In this document: in pieces, positions 52,095 to 63,815 of the stretch
Layout of the letters: the number at the start of each line of letters is the position of its first letter
How positions within the stretch are numbered: position 1 is the first letter of the stretch
Assembly (NCBI RefSeq): GCF_013304385.1
Contig: NZ_JAAITU010000015.1
Coordinates: forward strand, 1 to 64,000
DNA length: 64,000 nucleotides
Direction: 5' to 3'
Source of the DNA: Blautia glucerasea
GTDB lineage: Bacteria; Bacillota; Clostridia; Lachnospirales; Lachnospiraceae
Notes under the pieces: generated by a model
What the model saw: the letters and a program-made list of their open reading frames with translations, nothing else
Told to the model about the DNA's origin: nothing
Databases searched by the model: none
Program-made: the position numbers and the translations under genes

Positions 52095-55000
52095 ATGGAA
52101 AAAAACAGAATTCGTTCTGTAAAAACTGGAAAAAGCATGCGAATGAGCTACCAGAGACAAAAAGAAGTCCTGGAAATGCCAAACCTGATTGAAGTCCAGA
52201 AAGATTCTTACCAGTGGTTTCTCGACGAAGGATTGAAGGAAGTCTTTGATGACATTTCTCCGATCGCAGATTACGGCGGAAAGCTCAGCCTTGAGTTCAT
52301 CGATTTTACATTTGATGAGAAGGATGCGAAATATTCCATCGAACAGTGTAAAGAACGTGATGTGACTTATGCCGCACCTTTGAAGGTTCGAGTGAGACTG
52401 ATTAACAAAGAAACAGAAGAAATCAACGAACACGAGATTTTCATGGGAGATTTACCGTTGATGACAGCTACAGGCACCTTTGTAATCAACGGAGCCGAGC
52501 GAGTTATCGTAAGCCAGTTAGTACGTTCCCCTGGAATCTATTATGCAATTGCTCACGATAAAGTTGGTAAAAGGCTGTTTTCATCAACCGTTATTCCTAA
52601 CCGAGGCGCATGGCTGGAATATGAGACTGATTCCAACGATGTGTTCTATGTTCGTGTTGACAGAACCAGAAAGGTACCGATCACAGTCCTGATCCGTGCA
52701 TTAGGTGTTGGTACAAATGCAGAGATTGTAGAACTGTTTGGTGAGGAGCCTAAGATCCTGGCCAGCTTTACAAAAGATACTTCCACCAATTACCAGGAAG
52801 GTCTGCTTGAATTATATAAGAAGATCCGTCCAGGTGAGCCTCTGGCAGTAGAGAGTGCAGAGAGCCTGATCGGGGCAATGTTCTTTGACCCGAGAAGATA
52901 TGATCTGGCAAAGGTTGGACGTTATAAATTCAACAAAAAGCTTCATTTCAATAAGAGAATTGTAGGACATAAGCTGGCAGATGATGTGGTAGAAGAGTCT
53001 ACCGGAGAGATCATTGCAGAAGCCGGTACTGTTGTTACAAGAGAACTGGCAGATGAGATCCAGAACGCAGCAGTTCCTTATGTGTGGATCCTTGGGGAAG
53101 AAGACCGCAGGATCAAAGTCCTTTCCAGCTTGATGGTGGATATCCGCCATTATCTGCCTGAGATTCAGGATCCAAAGGAAGAACTGGGTGTTACAGAGTT
53201 AGTATATTACCCTGTGCTTCAGAAAATCCTGGAAGAAAATGACACTCTTGAGGAAATAAAGGCAGCGATCCACAGGGATATCCATGATCTGATTCCAAAA
53301 CATATCACAAGAGAAGATATTTTTGCTTCTATTAACTATAACATGCATCTTGAGTACGGTCTGGGTAATGATGATGATATCGATCATCTGGGCAACCGCC
53401 GTATCCGTGCAGTAGGCGAACTTCTTCAGAATCAGTACCGTATCGGTCTTTCCAGACTGGAGAGAGTGGTTCGTGAGAGAATGACCACGCAGGATACAGA
53501 GAGTATTTCTCCCCAGTCTCTGATCAACATCAAGCCTGTAACTGCAGCTGTTAAAGAATTCTTTGGATCTTCCCAGCTGTCCCAGTTTATGGATCAGAAT
53601 AACCCTCTTGGTGAGTTGACTCATAAGAGACGTCTTTCTGCGTTGGGACCAGGCGGTCTGTCACGAGACAGAGCCGGATTTGAGGTGCGAGATGTACATT
53701 ATTCCCATTACGGAAGAATGTGCCCTATCGAGACTCCAGAGGGTCCGAACATTGGTCTGATCAACTCCCTTGCATCTTATGCAAGGATCAATCAGTACGG
53801 CTTTGTTGAAGCTCCGTACCGTAAGATTGATAAGACAGATCCAAAGAATCCGCGGGTTACAGATGAAGTTGTTTATATGACCGCAGATGAAGAAGATAAT
53901 TATCATGTGGCACAGGCGAATGAGGCTTTGGATGCGGATGGACATTTTGTTCGTAAGAATGTTTCAGGTCGTTTCCGTGAAGAAACTCAGGAGTATGAGC
54001 GCCAGATGTTTGACTATATGGATGTATCCCCGAAGATGGTATTTTCTGTGGCTACAGCCCTGATTCCGTTCCTTCAGAATGATGATGCCAACCGTGCGCT
54101 GATGGGATCCAACATGCAGCGTCAGGCCGTACCGCTTCTTACTACAGAAGCACCGGTTGTTGGTACTGGTATGGAGACCAAGACAGCTGTAGACTCCGGT
54201 GTATGTATTCTTGCTAAGAAAGCAGGTACTGTTCTTCGCTCTACATCTACAGATATTACAATTAAGAATGATGACGGAACAAAAGATGATTATCATCTTA
54301 CAAAATTCCAGAGAAGTAACCAGAGCAACTGCTACAATCAGCGCCCAATCGTAAATCAGGGCGAGCACGTGGAGGCAGGTGATGTGATCGCTGATGGTCC
54401 ATCCACATCCAATGGTGAGCTTGCTCTTGGTAAGAACCCGCTGATCGGATTTATGACCTGGGAAGGTTATAACTATGAGGATGCTGTTCTTTTAAGCGAA
54501 AAGCTTGTACAGAATGATGTTTATACATCTGTTCATATTGAGGAATACGAAGCAGAAGCACGTGATACCAAGTTAGGACCGGAAGAGATCACAAGAGATG
54601 TCCCTGGTGTTGGTGATGATGCTCTTAAAGATCTGGATGAGCGTGGTATCATCCGTATCGGAGCAGAAGTACGTGCTGGTGATATTCTGGTAGGTAAGGT
54701 AACTCCTAAGGGAGAAACTGAACTTACAGCAGAAGAGAGACTTCTCCGCGCCATCTTTGGTGAGAAGGCAAGAGAGGTTCGTGATACATCCCTTAAGGTG
54801 CCGCACGGTGAGTATGGTATCGTAGTGGATGCAAAGGTATTTACAAGAGAGAATGGCGATGAATTGTCTCCAGGTGTTAATGAAGCTGTCCGTATTTATA
54901 TTGCCCAGAAGAGAAAGATCTCTGTTGGTGATAAGATGGCCGGACGTCATGGTAACAAGGGTGTTGTTTCCAGGGTTCTTCCAGTGGAGGACATGCCATT

Positions 55001-55949
55001 CCTTCCTAACGGACGTCCTCTGGACATCGTGTTAAATCCTCTGGGTGTGCCTTCCCGTATGAATATCGGACAGGTCCTTGAGATTCACCTTAGCCTTGCT
55101 GCAAAGGCTCTTGGATTTAATATTGCAACACCGGTATTTGATGGTGCAAACGAGAATGATATCCAGGATACACTGGAACTTGCAAATGACTATGTAAATA
55201 CAGAGGATTTTGAGGAGTTCCGAGAGAAATACAAAGATATACTTGCTCCGGATGTTATGCAGTATCTGGATGAGAATAAAGAGCACAGAGCTCTTTGGAA
55301 GGGTGTTCCTATTTCCAGAGATGGTAAGGTACAGCTTCGTGACGGACGTACAGGAGAACCGTTTGACGGTCCGACTACCATTGGCCACATGCATTATCTG
55401 AAGCTGCATCATTTGGTTGATGATAAGATCCATGCACGTTCTACTGGCCCATACTCCTTAGTTACACAGCAGCCGTTGGGTGGTAAAGCTCAGTTCGGTG
55501 GACAGCGTTTCGGAGAGATGGAGGTATGGGCACTGGAGGCATACGGCGCATCTTACACACTGCAGGAGATCCTTACAGTGAAGTCTGATGATGTTGTAGG
55601 CCGTGTGAAGACCTATGAAGCTATTATTAAGGGGGATAATATCCCTGAGCCGGGTATTCCGGAATCCTTCAAGGTACTTCTTAAAGAGCTTCAGTCCCTG
55701 GCACTGGATGTGCGGGTTCTTCGTGATGACCAGACTGAAGTGGAGATCATGGAGAGTGTAGATTACGGAGAAACAGATCTTCGTGCTGTTATTGAAGGAG
55801 ATTCCCGGGGACATCGGGATCATGAATCATTTGCAAAACATGGCTACACCAAACAGGAATTCGACGGTGATGAGCTTGTTGATGTAGATGAGGACGAGGA
55901 AGAAGATTACGAAGAATTAGAAGAAACCTTCGATAATGACGAAGAATAG
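52095..55949 (+). CDS. rpoB: RNA polymerase beta subunit
   Basis: A 1284-residue beta subunit. The rifampicin-pocket region [38 protein letters not shown] is wild-type in appearance, with Ser/His/Arg positions as in susceptible bacteria. Later motifs include [25 protein letters not shown] and the C-terminal [24 protein letters not shown]. The C-terminus is strongly acidic ([16 protein letters not shown]). It has its own promoter and overlaps nothing; rpoC starts 16 bases after its stop. Confidence 0.99.
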   Translation: MEKNRIRSVKTGKSMRMSYQRQKEVLEMPNLIEVQKDSYQWFLDEGLKEVFDDISPIADYGGKLSLEFIDFTFDEKDAKYSIEQCKERDVTYAAPLKVRVRLINKETEEINEHEIFMGDLPLMTATGTFVINGAERVIVSQLVRSPGIYYAIAHDKVGKRLFSSTVIPNRGAWLEYETDSNDVFYVRVDRTRKVPITVLIRALGVGTNAEIVELFGEEPKILASFTKDTSTNYQEGLLELYKKIRPGEPLAVESAESLIGAMFFDPRRYDLAKVGRYKFNKKLHFNKRIVGHKLADDVVEESTGEIIAEAGTVVTRELADEIQNAAVPYVWILGEEDRRIKVLSSLMVDIRHYLPEIQDPKEELGVTELVYYPVLQKILEENDTLEEIKAAIHRDIHDLIPKHITREDIFASINYNMHLEYGLGNDDDIDHLGNRRIRAVGELLQNQYRIGLSRLERVVRERMTTQDTESISPQSLINIKPVTAAVKEFFGSSQLSQFMDQNNPLGELTHKRRLSALGPGGLSRDRAGFEVRDVHYSHYGRMCPIETPEGPNIGLINSLASYARINQYGFVEAPYRKIDKTDPKNPRVTDEVVYMTADEEDNYHVAQANEALDADGHFVRKNVSGRFREETQEYERQMFDYMDVSPKMVFSVATALIPFLQNDDANRALMGSNMQRQAVPLLTTEAPVVGTGMETKTAVDSGVCILAKKAGTVLRSTSTDITIKNDDGTKDDYHLTKFQRSNQSNCYNQRPIVNQGEHVEAGDVIADGPSTSNGELALGKNPLIGFMTWEGYNYEDAVLLSEKLVQNDVYTSVHIEEYEAEARDTKLGPEEITRDVPGVGDDALKDLDERGIIRIGAEVRAGDILVGKVTPKGETELTAEERLLRAIFGEKAREVRDTSLKVPHGEYGIVVDAKVFTRENGDELSPGVNEAVRIYIAQKRKISVGDKMAGRHGNKGVVSRVLPVEDMPFLPNGRPLDIVLNPLGVPSRMNIGQVLEIHLSLAAKALGFNIATPVFDGANENDIQDTLELANDYVNTEDFEEFREKYKDILAPDVMQYLDENKEHRALWKGVPISRDGKVQLRDGRTGEPFDGPTTIGHMHYLKLHHLVDDKIHARSTGPYSLVTQQPLGGKAQFGGQRFGEMEVWALEAYGASYTLQEILTVKSDDVVGRVKTYEAIIKGDNIPEPGIPESFKVLLKELQSLALDVRVLRDDQTEVEIMESVDYGETDLRAVIEGDSRGHRDHESFAKHGYTKQEFDGDELVDVDEDEEEDYEELEETFDNDEE

Positions 55950-55965
55950 AAAGGGGAAAGAATAC

Positions 55966-58900
55966 ATGGCAGAAGCAACTAATACCAATGAAACATATCA
56001 GCCAATGACTTTCGATGCCATTAAGATAGGACTGGCGTCCCCTGAGAAAATCAGAGAGTGGTCAAGAGGCGAGGTTTTAAAACCTGAGACCATCAACTAT
56101 AGAACACTGAAGCCTGAAAAAGACGGACTTTTCTGCGAAAGGATTTTCGGACCCAGCAAAGACTGGGAGTGCCATTGCGGAAAATACAAGAAAATCCGTT
56201 ATAAAGGTGTTGTGTGCGACCGTTGTGGTGTAGAAGTAACAAAAGCCTCTGTCCGCAGGGAGCGTATGGGACACATTGAACTGGCAGCGCCGGTTTCCCA
56301 TATCTGGTATTTTAAAGGGATTCCGTCCCGCATGGGACTGATCCTGGATCTTTCACCAAGAACATTGGAGAAAGTTCTTTACTTTGCAAACTATATTGTA
56401 CTGGATCCGGCTGAGTCCGGACTCCAGTACAAGCAAATCCTTACAGAGAGAGAGTATCAGGAAGCAAGGGAAAGCTATGGAAGTGGCTTCCGTGTAGGTA
56501 TGGGTGCCGAGTCCATCAAAGAACTTCTTGAAGCTATTGATCTTGAGAAGGATTCTGCAGAATTAAAGGCTGAACTGGTGGATGCGACTGGTCAGAAGAG
56601 AGCACGTATCATCAAACGTCTGGAGGTTGTTGAGTCCTTCAGAGAGTCCGGCAACCGTCCGGAGTGGATGATCCTGACCGTGGTCCCGGTTATTCCGCCG
56701 GATCTTCGTCCTATGGTACAGCTGGACGGAGGACGATTTGCTACTTCCGACCTGAATGATCTGTACAGACGTATTATTAACCGTAATAACCGTCTGAAAA
56801 GACTGCTGGAGCTTGGCGCTCCGGATATTATCGTCCGCAATGAGAAGCGTATGCTTCAGGAAGCTGTAGATGCGCTGATCGATAACGGACGTAGAGGCCG
56901 TCCGGTAACAGGACCTGGCAACAGAGCCCTGAAATCTCTTTCCGATATGCTGAAAGGTAAATCCGGACGTTTCCGTCAGAACCTTCTTGGTAAACGTGTT
57001 GACTATTCCGGACGTTCCGTTATCGTTGTAGGACCGGAACTGAAGATTTATCAGTGTGGTCTGCCTAAGGAGATGGCAATCGAGTTGTTCAAGCCATTCG
57101 TAATGAAAGAACTTGTTGCCAACGGAACCTCCCACAACATTAAAAATGCTAAGAAGATGGTAGAGAAGCTTGAGCCGGCTGTTTGGGATGTGCTTGAGGA
57201 CGTTATCAAAGAACATCCGGTTATGCTGAACCGCGCACCTACACTGCATCGTCTGGGTATCCAGGCGTTTGAGCCGATCCTTGTTGAAGGTAAGGCAATC
57301 AAGCTTCATCCGCTGGTTTGTACTGCATTTAATGCGGACTTCGATGGTGACCAGATGGCTGTCCATCTTCCACTTTCCCAGGAAGCTCAGGCTGAGTGCC
57401 GTTTCCTGCTGCTTTCACCAAACAACCTTCTGAAACCGTCTGATGGAGGCCCTGTAGCAGTACCTTCTCAGGATATGGTTCTTGGTATTTACTATCTGAC
57501 ACAGGAAAGACCGGGAAGTATTGGTGAAGGTAAATTCTTCAAGAGCGTTAACGAAGCAATCCTTGCTTATGAGAATAAAGCAATCAAGCTGCAGACCAAG
57601 ATCAGTGTACGCTGCAGCAAAGAAATGCCGGATGGTACAGTGATCAGCAGTAATGTAGAATCCACGTTAGGACGTTTCCTCTTTAATGAGATCCTTCCAC
57701 AGGATCTGGGATTTGTTGATCGAAGCATTCCTGGCAATGAGCTTGTTCTTGAGGTAGACTTCCTTGTTGGTAAAAAGCAGCTGAAGCAGATTCTTGAAAA
57801 AGTTATCAATACACATGGAGCAACAAAAACAGCAGAGGTACTTGATTCCATTAAGGCTATGGGTTACAAGTTCTCTACAAGAGCAGCCATGACAGTATCT
57901 ATTTCAGATATGACTGTGCCGCCTCAGAAACCTGAGATGATCAAACAGGCTCAGGATACCGTGGATCTGATCACAAAGAACTATAAGCGTGGTTTGATCA
58001 CAGAAGAAGAGCGTTACAAAGAAGTTGTAGACACCTGGAAGAAGACAGATGATGAGCTGACTCATGCACTGCTGACAGGACTTGATAAATACAACAATAT
58101 CTTCATGATGGCTGACTCCGGAGCCCGTGGTTCCGATAAACAGATCAAACAGCTTGCCGGCATGCGAGGCCTGATGGCAGATACAACCGGTCATACTATC
58201 GAGCTTCCTATCAAGTCCAACTTCCGTGAAGGTCTTGACGTACTGGAGTACTTCATGTCTGCACATGGAGCACGTAAAGGTCTGTCTGATACAGCCCTCC
58301 GTACCGCCGATTCCGGATACCTGACCAGACGTCTGGTAGATGTTTCACAGGATCTGATCGTTCGTGAGATGGACTGCTGCGAGAATCGAACAGAGATTTC
58401 CGGTATGTATGTGAAAGGCTTTATGGATGGCAAAGAAGAGATCGAAAGCCTTCAGGATCGTATCACAGGACGTTTTTCCTGCGAGACGATTAAGAATAAA
58501 GACGGTGAGGTTCTGGTTAAAGCGAACCATATGATCACACCGAGACGTGCGGCACGTATCATGAAGGAAGGCGTGGATAATATTACCGGCGGAGCTGTTG
58601 AGCAGGTTAAGATTCGTACTATCCTTACATGTAAATGTAAAGTTGGTGTATGTGCCAAGTGTTATGGTGCCAACATGGCTACAGGCGAGCCTGTGCAGGT
58701 TGGTGAGTCTATTGGTATTATTGCTGCTCAGTCCATTGGTGAGCCTGGTACACAGCTTACCATGCGTACATTCCATACCGGTGGTGTTGCCGGTGGTGAT
58801 ATCACACAGGGTCTTCCTCGTGTGGAGGAGCTTTTTGAGGCGAGAAAGCCAAAGGGTCTTGCTGTTATCACTGAGATCAAGGGTATTGCCACTATTAATG

Positions 58901-59679
58901 ATACCAAGAAGAAACGAGAGATTATCGTAACAGATCCGGAGAACGGTGATTCCAAAACTTATCTGATTCCATATGGATCACGCATCAAGATCGTGGACGG
59001 ACAGGTTATGGAGGCCGGTGATGAACTTACAGAAGGTAGCGTGAATCCACATGATATCCTTCGTATCAAGGGTGTTCGTGCTGTTCAGGATTATATGCTT
59101 CGTGAGGTTCAGCGTGTATATCGTCTCCAGGGTGTTGAGATCAACGATAAGCATATTGAGGTTATTGTTCATCAGATGCTGAAGAAAATCCGTATCGAAG
59201 ATAATGGTGACAGTGAATTCCTGCCAGGTACATTGGTTGACTATTTGGAATACGAAGAAGTCAATGAGAAGCTTGAGGCAGAAGGACTTCGTCCGGCTAC
59301 CGGAAAGCAGGGCATGCTTGGTATTACCAAGGCTTCTCTTGCTACAGATTCCTTCCTGTCAGCTGCATCCTTCCAGGAGACCACCAAAGTCCTTACTGAG
59401 GCTGCCATCAAAGGTAAGGTTGACCATTTGATCGGTCTTAAAGAGAACGTAATCATCGGTAAGCTGATTCCTGCCGGAACCGGTATGAAGTGCTATAGTG
59501 ATGTAGAACTTGATACAGGCATGCCAGAGGAAACAGAAGAGGATTTTGCCATTGATGAGGATGAGGATGATCTTCCGATTCTGGATGACATGGAAGAAGT
59601 TGAGATCGACGACGAGCCGGAGGATGCTTCTGAGGATCTGGGGGAAGATGAAATTCCTGAAGAGGATACAGAAGAATAA
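55966..59679 (+). CDS. rpoC: RNA polymerase beta' subunit
   Basis: A 1237-residue beta' subunit. The zinc-ribbon cysteines are in [20 protein letters not shown]. The active-site motif [12 protein letters not shown] carries the three Mg-binding Asp residues, and the second zinc site is [15 protein letters not shown]. The trigger-loop area [20 protein letters not shown] is intact. An acidic C-terminal tail ends [14 protein letters not shown] 55966 with AAAGGGGAAAG before it; an open ATG at 55936 lies within the rpoB end and is not used. Confidence 0.99.
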   Translation: MAEATNTNETYQPMTFDAIKIGLASPEKIREWSRGEVLKPETINYRTLKPEKDGLFCERIFGPSKDWECHCGKYKKIRYKGVVCDRCGVEVTKASVRRERMGHIELAAPVSHIWYFKGIPSRMGLILDLSPRTLEKVLYFANYIVLDPAESGLQYKQILTEREYQEARESYGSGFRVGMGAESIKELLEAIDLEKDSAELKAELVDATGQKRARIIKRLEVVESFRESGNRPEWMILTVVPVIPPDLRPMVQLDGGRFATSDLNDLYRRIINRNNRLKRLLELGAPDIIVRNEKRMLQEAVDALIDNGRRGRPVTGPGNRALKSLSDMLKGKSGRFRQNLLGKRVDYSGRSVIVVGPELKIYQCGLPKEMAIELFKPFVMKELVANGTSHNIKNAKKMVEKLEPAVWDVLEDVIKEHPVMLNRAPTLHRLGIQAFEPILVEGKAIKLHPLVCTAFNADFDGDQMAVHLPLSQEAQAECRFLLLSPNNLLKPSDGGPVAVPSQDMVLGIYYLTQERPGSIGEGKFFKSVNEAILAYENKAIKLQTKISVRCSKEMPDGTVISSNVESTLGRFLFNEILPQDLGFVDRSIPGNELVLEVDFLVGKKQLKQILEKVINTHGATKTAEVLDSIKAMGYKFSTRAAMTVSISDMTVPPQKPEMIKQAQDTVDLITKNYKRGLITEEERYKEVVDTWKKTDDELTHALLTGLDKYNNIFMMADSGARGSDKQIKQLAGMRGLMADTTGHTIELPIKSNFREGLDVLEYFMSAHGARKGLSDTALRTADSGYLTRRLVDVSQDLIVREMDCCENRTEISGMYVKGFMDGKEEIESLQDRITGRFSCETIKNKDGEVLVKANHMITPRRAARIMKEGVDNITGGAVEQVKIRTILTCKCKVGVCAKCYGANMATGEPVQVGESIGIIAAQSIGEPGTQLTMRTFHTGGVAGGDITQGLPRVEELFEARKPKGLAVITEIKGIATINDTKKKREIIVTDPENGDSKTYLIPYGSRIKIVDGQVMEAGDELTEGSVNPHDILRIKGVRAVQDYMLREVQRVYRLQGVEINDKHIEVIVHQMLKKIRIEDNGDSEFLPGTLVDYLEYEEVNEKLEAEGLRPATGKQGMLGITKASLATDSFLSAASFQETTKVLTEAAIKGKVDHLIGLKENVIIGKLIPAGTGMKCYSDVELDTGMPEETEEDFAIDEDEDDLPILDDMEEVEIDDEPEDASEDLGEDEIPEEDTEE

Positions 59680-59712
59680 ATTTCAGCAAAGAGTGAAATC
59701 CATAAGATAACT

Positions 59713-59754
59713 AAAGGCTGCGGTTCGGAGCAAATCCGGACTGCGGCCTTTTCG
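59713..59754 (+). terminator. Terminator of the rpoBC operon
   Basis: AAAGGCTGCGGTTCGGA (59713-59729) pairs with TCCGGACTGCGGCCTTTT with G-U pairs, ending in a T-run. Confidence 0.88.
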
Positions 59755-59865
59755 TATCTGTATGCTGACTGCAGCTTTTAATAGGAAAATACAGGGAATG
59801 CTATCTTTTGTGATATGATTCTAGTATAATACTGTAAAGAAAAAGATTCGGAAAGGAGGAAATCC

Positions 59866-61452
59866 ATGGATAAGGAATTGCCAGCTTCTGTATGGCCAGA
59901 ATGGAAGATTATCGAAAAAATCGGGGAAGGATCCTTCGGCAGAGTTTACAAAGCAGAAAGAACAGAACAGGGAAGGCCTTTTTATTCTGCAATCAAGATC
60001 ATTACTATACCTGGAAACCCAGATGAACTGAACAGTATCCGGGAAGAAATATCTGGCGATGATTCAGTACGGGAATACTTTCAGAATCTTGTGGATGAAT
60101 GTATTCAAGAAGTAAGCACCATGGAATGTTTCAGGGGGAATTCCCATATTGTTTCCGTTGAAGATTATAAAGTTGTGGAATATCTTGATGAGATCGGTTG
60201 GGATATTTATATTAGAATGGAATATCTGATCAGCTTCACTGAGTATTGTGCAGGTAAGGCTCTTACCCAGAATGAAGTATTGAAGCTGGGGTGCGATCTG
60301 GCAAAGGCTTTACATTACTGCAGGCAGTTGAATATTATACATCGGGATATTAAGCCAGAGAATATATTTGTATCGTATTTTGGCGATTTTAAGCTGGGTG
60401 ATTTTGGTATTGCCAGGGAGCTGGAGCGTTCTATGAGCAACATGTCCAAGAAGGGTACCTATTCCTACATGGCTCCTGAGATGTACAGAGGCGAGCTGTA
60501 TGACCGGCGAGTAGATATTTATTCTTTGGGAATTGTACTGTATAAGCTGATGAATGATGGCAGACTGCCATTTCTAAGCAGGGAGAAGCAGCTGATCACG
60601 TACAGGGACAAAGAAAATGCCCTGGCGAAGCGGATGTCAGGAGAAGAATTGATTCCGCCAGTTCATGCTGACCAGGCTTTTTCCACTATTATTCTGAAGG
60701 CCTGTGCATATCGCCCGGAAGAACGGTATCAGACACCTGAGGAGTTTTATTATGCAATGGATGATCTGCTGCATGGACGTATGGAGACAGATTCGGAAAA
60801 GAAACCAAAAGAAAAGCCGGTAGTGGAAAGCGAACGGTCCAAACCTGTGAAAAAGCATTCTAAACTACTTGATAAGATCAAGTCAGGGCCGGACGAAGTG
60901 AAACGAAGACCCGCTTTGTGGAGTGTACTGGCTGCCGGGATTGCACTGGCAGCTTGTATAATAACGATTTTATATGTAAGAAGCATGCTTGAAGAGAATC
61001 TTCCCTTGCGCAAATCCAACCAGGTAGTAAGCATCCTGGAGGAAAATGATACACATACAGCGCAGGTTGATGATTTTTCCACTGCTATTGAGACTATAAA
61101 ACAGCAGGCTTCCGAAATTGTCAGTGAGCTTCCGGACTGCCAGGAAGTAGGGAAAAAAGGCGAAAGATTAAGATATTATGATCAGAACAACAAGCTGGTA
61201 AAGACTTTGATCTATCCAGAGATGTCCGATGATGGTGTTTATGAAGAATATTATTACTGGGATGAACGTCTGTTTTTTGCATATATTTGGACAGATAGCA
61301 AGCAGGAATTATACTATTATGACAGAAGAGGCAAGCTGATTCGCTGGATTGATGCTGATGGGATCGTTCATGACAAAGAAACCGACAGTACAGAGTACAA
61401 TAAGCGGGGAGAAAAATACTGGAAAAATTCTCTGGAGCAGTTTGACGAATAG
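59866..61452 (+). CDS. Membrane-anchored eukaryotic-type Ser/Thr protein kinase
   Basis: A 528-residue PknB/PrkC-like kinase. The Gly-rich loop is IGEGSFGRVYKA, the catalytic Lys lies in YSAIKIIT, the catalytic loop is HRDIKPENIF, and the Mg loop is KLGDFGIARE with activation segment TYSYMAPEM. A single transmembrane helix lies near residues 349-370 (WSVLAAGIALAACIITILYV). The extracytoplasmic part lacks PASTA repeats and has instead YYYWDERLFF/YYYDRRGKLIRW. The input signal is therefore different from cell-wall-sensing PrkC. It is followed by a PP2C phosphatase gene. Confidence 0.92.
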   Translation: MDKELPASVWPEWKIIEKIGEGSFGRVYKAERTEQGRPFYSAIKIITIPGNPDELNSIREEISGDDSVREYFQNLVDECIQEVSTMECFRGNSHIVSVEDYKVVEYLDEIGWDIYIRMEYLISFTEYCAGKALTQNEVLKLGCDLAKALHYCRQLNIIHRDIKPENIFVSYFGDFKLGDFGIARELERSMSNMSKKGTYSYMAPEMYRGELYDRRVDIYSLGIVLYKLMNDGRLPFLSREKQLITYRDKENALAKRMSGEELIPPVHADQAFSTIILKACAYRPEERYQTPEEFYYAMDDLLHGRMETDSEKKPKEKPVVESERSKPVKKHSKLLDKIKSGPDEVKRRPALWSVLAAGIALAACIITILYVRSMLEENLPLRKSNQVVSILEENDTHTAQVDDFSTAIETIKQQASEIVSELPDCQEVGKKGERLRYYDQNNKLVKTLIYPEMSDDGVYEEYYYWDERLFFAYIWTDSKQELYYYDRRGKLIRWIDADGIVHDKETDSTEYNKRGEKYWKNSLEQFDE

Positions 61453-61507
61453 AATAAAAGAAGGATTGTAACTGTTCAGTACCCTTACAGTTACGAAGGA
61501 CTATAGA

Positions 61508-62320
61508 ATGAATTACGATATTGAGTATGCTTATGCTTGTCACAGGGGAAAGGTACGCAGCAATAATGAGGACAATTTCTGGTGCTGTGGGCACATGCTT
61601 CCTGAAATAAATGATGGATCCGGAAAAATATCCGAAGAAAGGTGTTCCAGCCGGACATTTCCTGTACTGGCTCTTTTTGATGGCATGGGTGGTGAAAGCT
61701 GCGGAGAAGTAGCAGCAAAGCTGGCAGCAGAAAGGCTGGGCAGTTACTATCAAAGGAACAGAGCAAAGCTGAAACATCGGGCAGAAGAGTTTGTACAGGA
61801 AGCATGCAGGGAAATGAACCGGGCTGTGTGCAGTTATGCTGCAAAGAATCGTATCAGTACGATGGGAACAACTTTGGCAATGGCTGTTTTTGCCGGACAG
61901 AAGCTGTATATGTGTAATGTAGGTGACAGCCGGATCTATCAGGAAAGAAATGGAGCCTTTTTCAGGATGTCTACCGACCATGTTCAGGGGAACGGGCTTT
62001 TCGGAAAAGCTCCTCTTACTCAGTATCTTGGGATTCCTGAGGACCATATGGTGATCCAGCCTTCTGTGGCAGAGATTGATTGTCAGCCGGATACCAGGAT
62101 CATGCTGTGCTCGGACGGAATCTCGGATATGCTTACAGAAGTGGAGATCCAGGCAATCCTGAACAGGAGAAAGAATGCATCAGATACAGTCCATGATCTG
62201 ATGAAGCTTGCACTTGAAAAGGGCGGCAGAGATAATGCAACTGTGATTCTCTGTCAGGTTCATGAAAGAAAGGCAAAAGAACCCATAAGGGAAAGATTAA
62301 AGAAAGTATTGCAGCTGTAG
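61508..62320 (+). CDS. PP2C-type protein phosphatase
   Basis: A 270-residue metal-dependent Ser/Thr phosphatase of the Stp/PrpC class. The metal ligands sit in GKVRSNNEDNFW and LALFDGMGGESCGEVAA. NVGDSRIYQ, LCSDGISDML and GRDNATVILCQV complete the motif series. It would reverse phosphorylation by the kinase gene 55 bases upstream. An insert after the first motif (about residues 30-45) is slightly longer than in typical Stp. A GTAACTGT/ACAGTTAC inverted repeat lies in the intergenic gap. Confidence 0.93.
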   Translation: MNYDIEYAYACHRGKVRSNNEDNFWCCGHMLPEINDGSGKISEERCSSRTFPVLALFDGMGGESCGEVAAKLAAERLGSYYQRNRAKLKHRAEEFVQEACREMNRAVCSYAAKNRISTMGTTLAMAVFAGQKLYMCNVGDSRIYQERNGAFFRMSTDHVQGNGLFGKAPLTQYLGIPEDHMVIQPSVAEIDCQPDTRIMLCSDGISDMLTEVEIQAILNRRKNASDTVHDLMKLALEKGGRDNATVILCQVHERKAKEPIRERLKKVLQL

Positions 62321-62361
62321 GGAAATGTCAGGGAGCATTTAAATAAAGAAGGTGTTTGATC

Positions 62362-63603
62362 ATGAATAATCGGATGAAGGATTTGGATTTTGAACAGACC
62401 GTTGTATTTGATACAGTTAAGGATTTTGAATTTACAAGGAAGGCAGCCCAGAGGTTTCGTCAGGTGGTTGAATTGGATAGTTTTGAAGAAAAGGATACGG
62501 AGGTAATCTTTCATTATCTTTATAAAGAGATGGAATTGGTATCCTTTGGAGATCATCTGAAAAGATATATTTATGAGCGGGCAGGGCTGGAAGAGCCTTT
62601 TGCACAGGTTCCACAGGAGGTTTACAGGGAGATTGCATTAGAATCATTTAAAGAAACCTGTACACCTAAGTCAATGAACCCCACATCAACAAAGCTGCCG
62701 GCTCTTATAAATAACTGGCTGACACAGGCATCTGTGAAACGTGATACTGTATTCCTTTTAGGATTCGGCCTGCGGATGAGTGCAGGAGATGTGTCGGATT
62801 TCCTTACCCGTGTGCTGCGGGAGCAGGATTTTGATTTTTCAAATCCGGAAGAGGTGATCTACTGGTATTGCTATACTCATCATTACCTGTATGCAAAGGC
62901 ACAGGAATATAAAGAAAAATACAAAGAACTGGTGCCGGCTGCAATACAAAATGAGACAGCTGCTTGTGGGGGAGGCCTGATGATCGATACAGAGGAAAAA
63001 CTGATGGAATATCTGGCAGGACTGAAAGCTGGCTGGGTAGACCCCAGATCTGAAAAGAGTCAGGCATTTCAGGAATTTATGAGACTCCTGGAACAGGCAA
63101 AGCAGGTCATTGCTGATCTGTATCAGAAGGATGAAGATGAAAAAGGCAGGCACAGAAGATGGACAGCAGAGAATATTACACCTTCAGATCTGGAAAAGGT
63201 GATCTGTAATGGGATTCCTATCAACAAAATGGGAAATCTGAAAAAAATGTCTGCTTCCATTTTGGCAAAGCATTTCAGCCAAAAGCGTTTCAGCCGACAG
63301 AGGATCACAAACATCCTGAACCACAAATTTCCGGTAGAAAGATTTGATCTTCTAACTTTGGAGTTTTTCATAATTTCTCAGAAAATGCAAGATGAAGATC
63401 CTTATAAGCGCTATCATCATTTTATTGAAGAAGGTCAGAAGCTTCTGGAAAAATGCGGTATGAGTGATATATACATAGTCAATCCTTATGAATGTTTTCT
63501 TTTGATGTGTATGCTGACAGACTGTCCTCTGGCAGTGTTCTCTGAGATATGGGAGAAATCCTACGAGGGGACAGATGAGAGTAGTATGGAATCATTATCG
63601 TGA
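62362..63603 (+). CDS. Unknown protein linked to the kinase/phosphatase pair
   Basis: A 413-residue cytoplasmic, mostly helical protein. The N-terminus MNNRMKDLDFEQTVVFDT contains a threonine in an acidic/hydrophobic setting that resembles kinase target and FHA-binding sites; this is an inference. The middle has LLGFGLRMSAGDVSDFLTRVL and YWYCYTHHYLYAKA; the C-terminal half includes HFSQKRFSRQRITNILN. I do not recognise the family. ATG 62362 after GAAGGTG; 41 bases after the phosphatase stop, so it is likely co-transcribed and functionally connected. Confidence 0.75.
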   Translation: MNNRMKDLDFEQTVVFDTVKDFEFTRKAAQRFRQVVELDSFEEKDTEVIFHYLYKEMELVSFGDHLKRYIYERAGLEEPFAQVPQEVYREIALESFKETCTPKSMNPTSTKLPALINNWLTQASVKRDTVFLLGFGLRMSAGDVSDFLTRVLREQDFDFSNPEEVIYWYCYTHHYLYAKAQEYKEKYKELVPAAIQNETAACGGGLMIDTEEKLMEYLAGLKAGWVDPRSEKSQAFQEFMRLLEQAKQVIADLYQKDEDEKGRHRRWTAENITPSDLEKVICNGIPINKMGNLKKMSASILAKHFSQKRFSRQRITNILNHKFPVERFDLLTLEFFIISQKMQDEDPYKRYHHFIEEGQKLLEKCGMSDIYIVNPYECFLLMCMLTDCPLAVFSEIWEKSYEGTDESSMESLS

Positions 63604-63680
63604 AAATAAAAAGGTTGAAAATAAAAACAAGAAAACATGTGAGGTGCCTGTAAAAAACAAGAAAAAACATGTAAAATGCC

Positions 63681-63709
63681 TTGACAGTCTAATCTTTACA
63701 GGATATAAT
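63681..63709 (+). promoter_or_regulatory. Consensus promoter of the rpsL operon
   Basis: TTGACA (63681-63686) and TATAAT (63704-63709), both perfect, 17-bp spacer. Just upstream are two imperfect copies of a ACAAGAAAACATGT-type repeat (63626-63640 and 63656-63672). The leader to 63815 contains a small CCATG/CATGG stem (63775-63789). Confidence 0.9.
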
Positions 63710-63815
63710 CAAAAAGCGTGCGAAATAAAGCATATTTTTTTTGCATGTCAAAAGATAATAGCAACCGCAAGGCCCCATGTTAAGCATGGAGAAATAAATC
63801 GGGAGGTGAAATGGA

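Noticed and set aside
53525-53700. Rifampicin-resistance change in rpoB
   Set aside because: The rifampicin-pocket residues appear as in susceptible bacteria ([23 protein letters not shown]).
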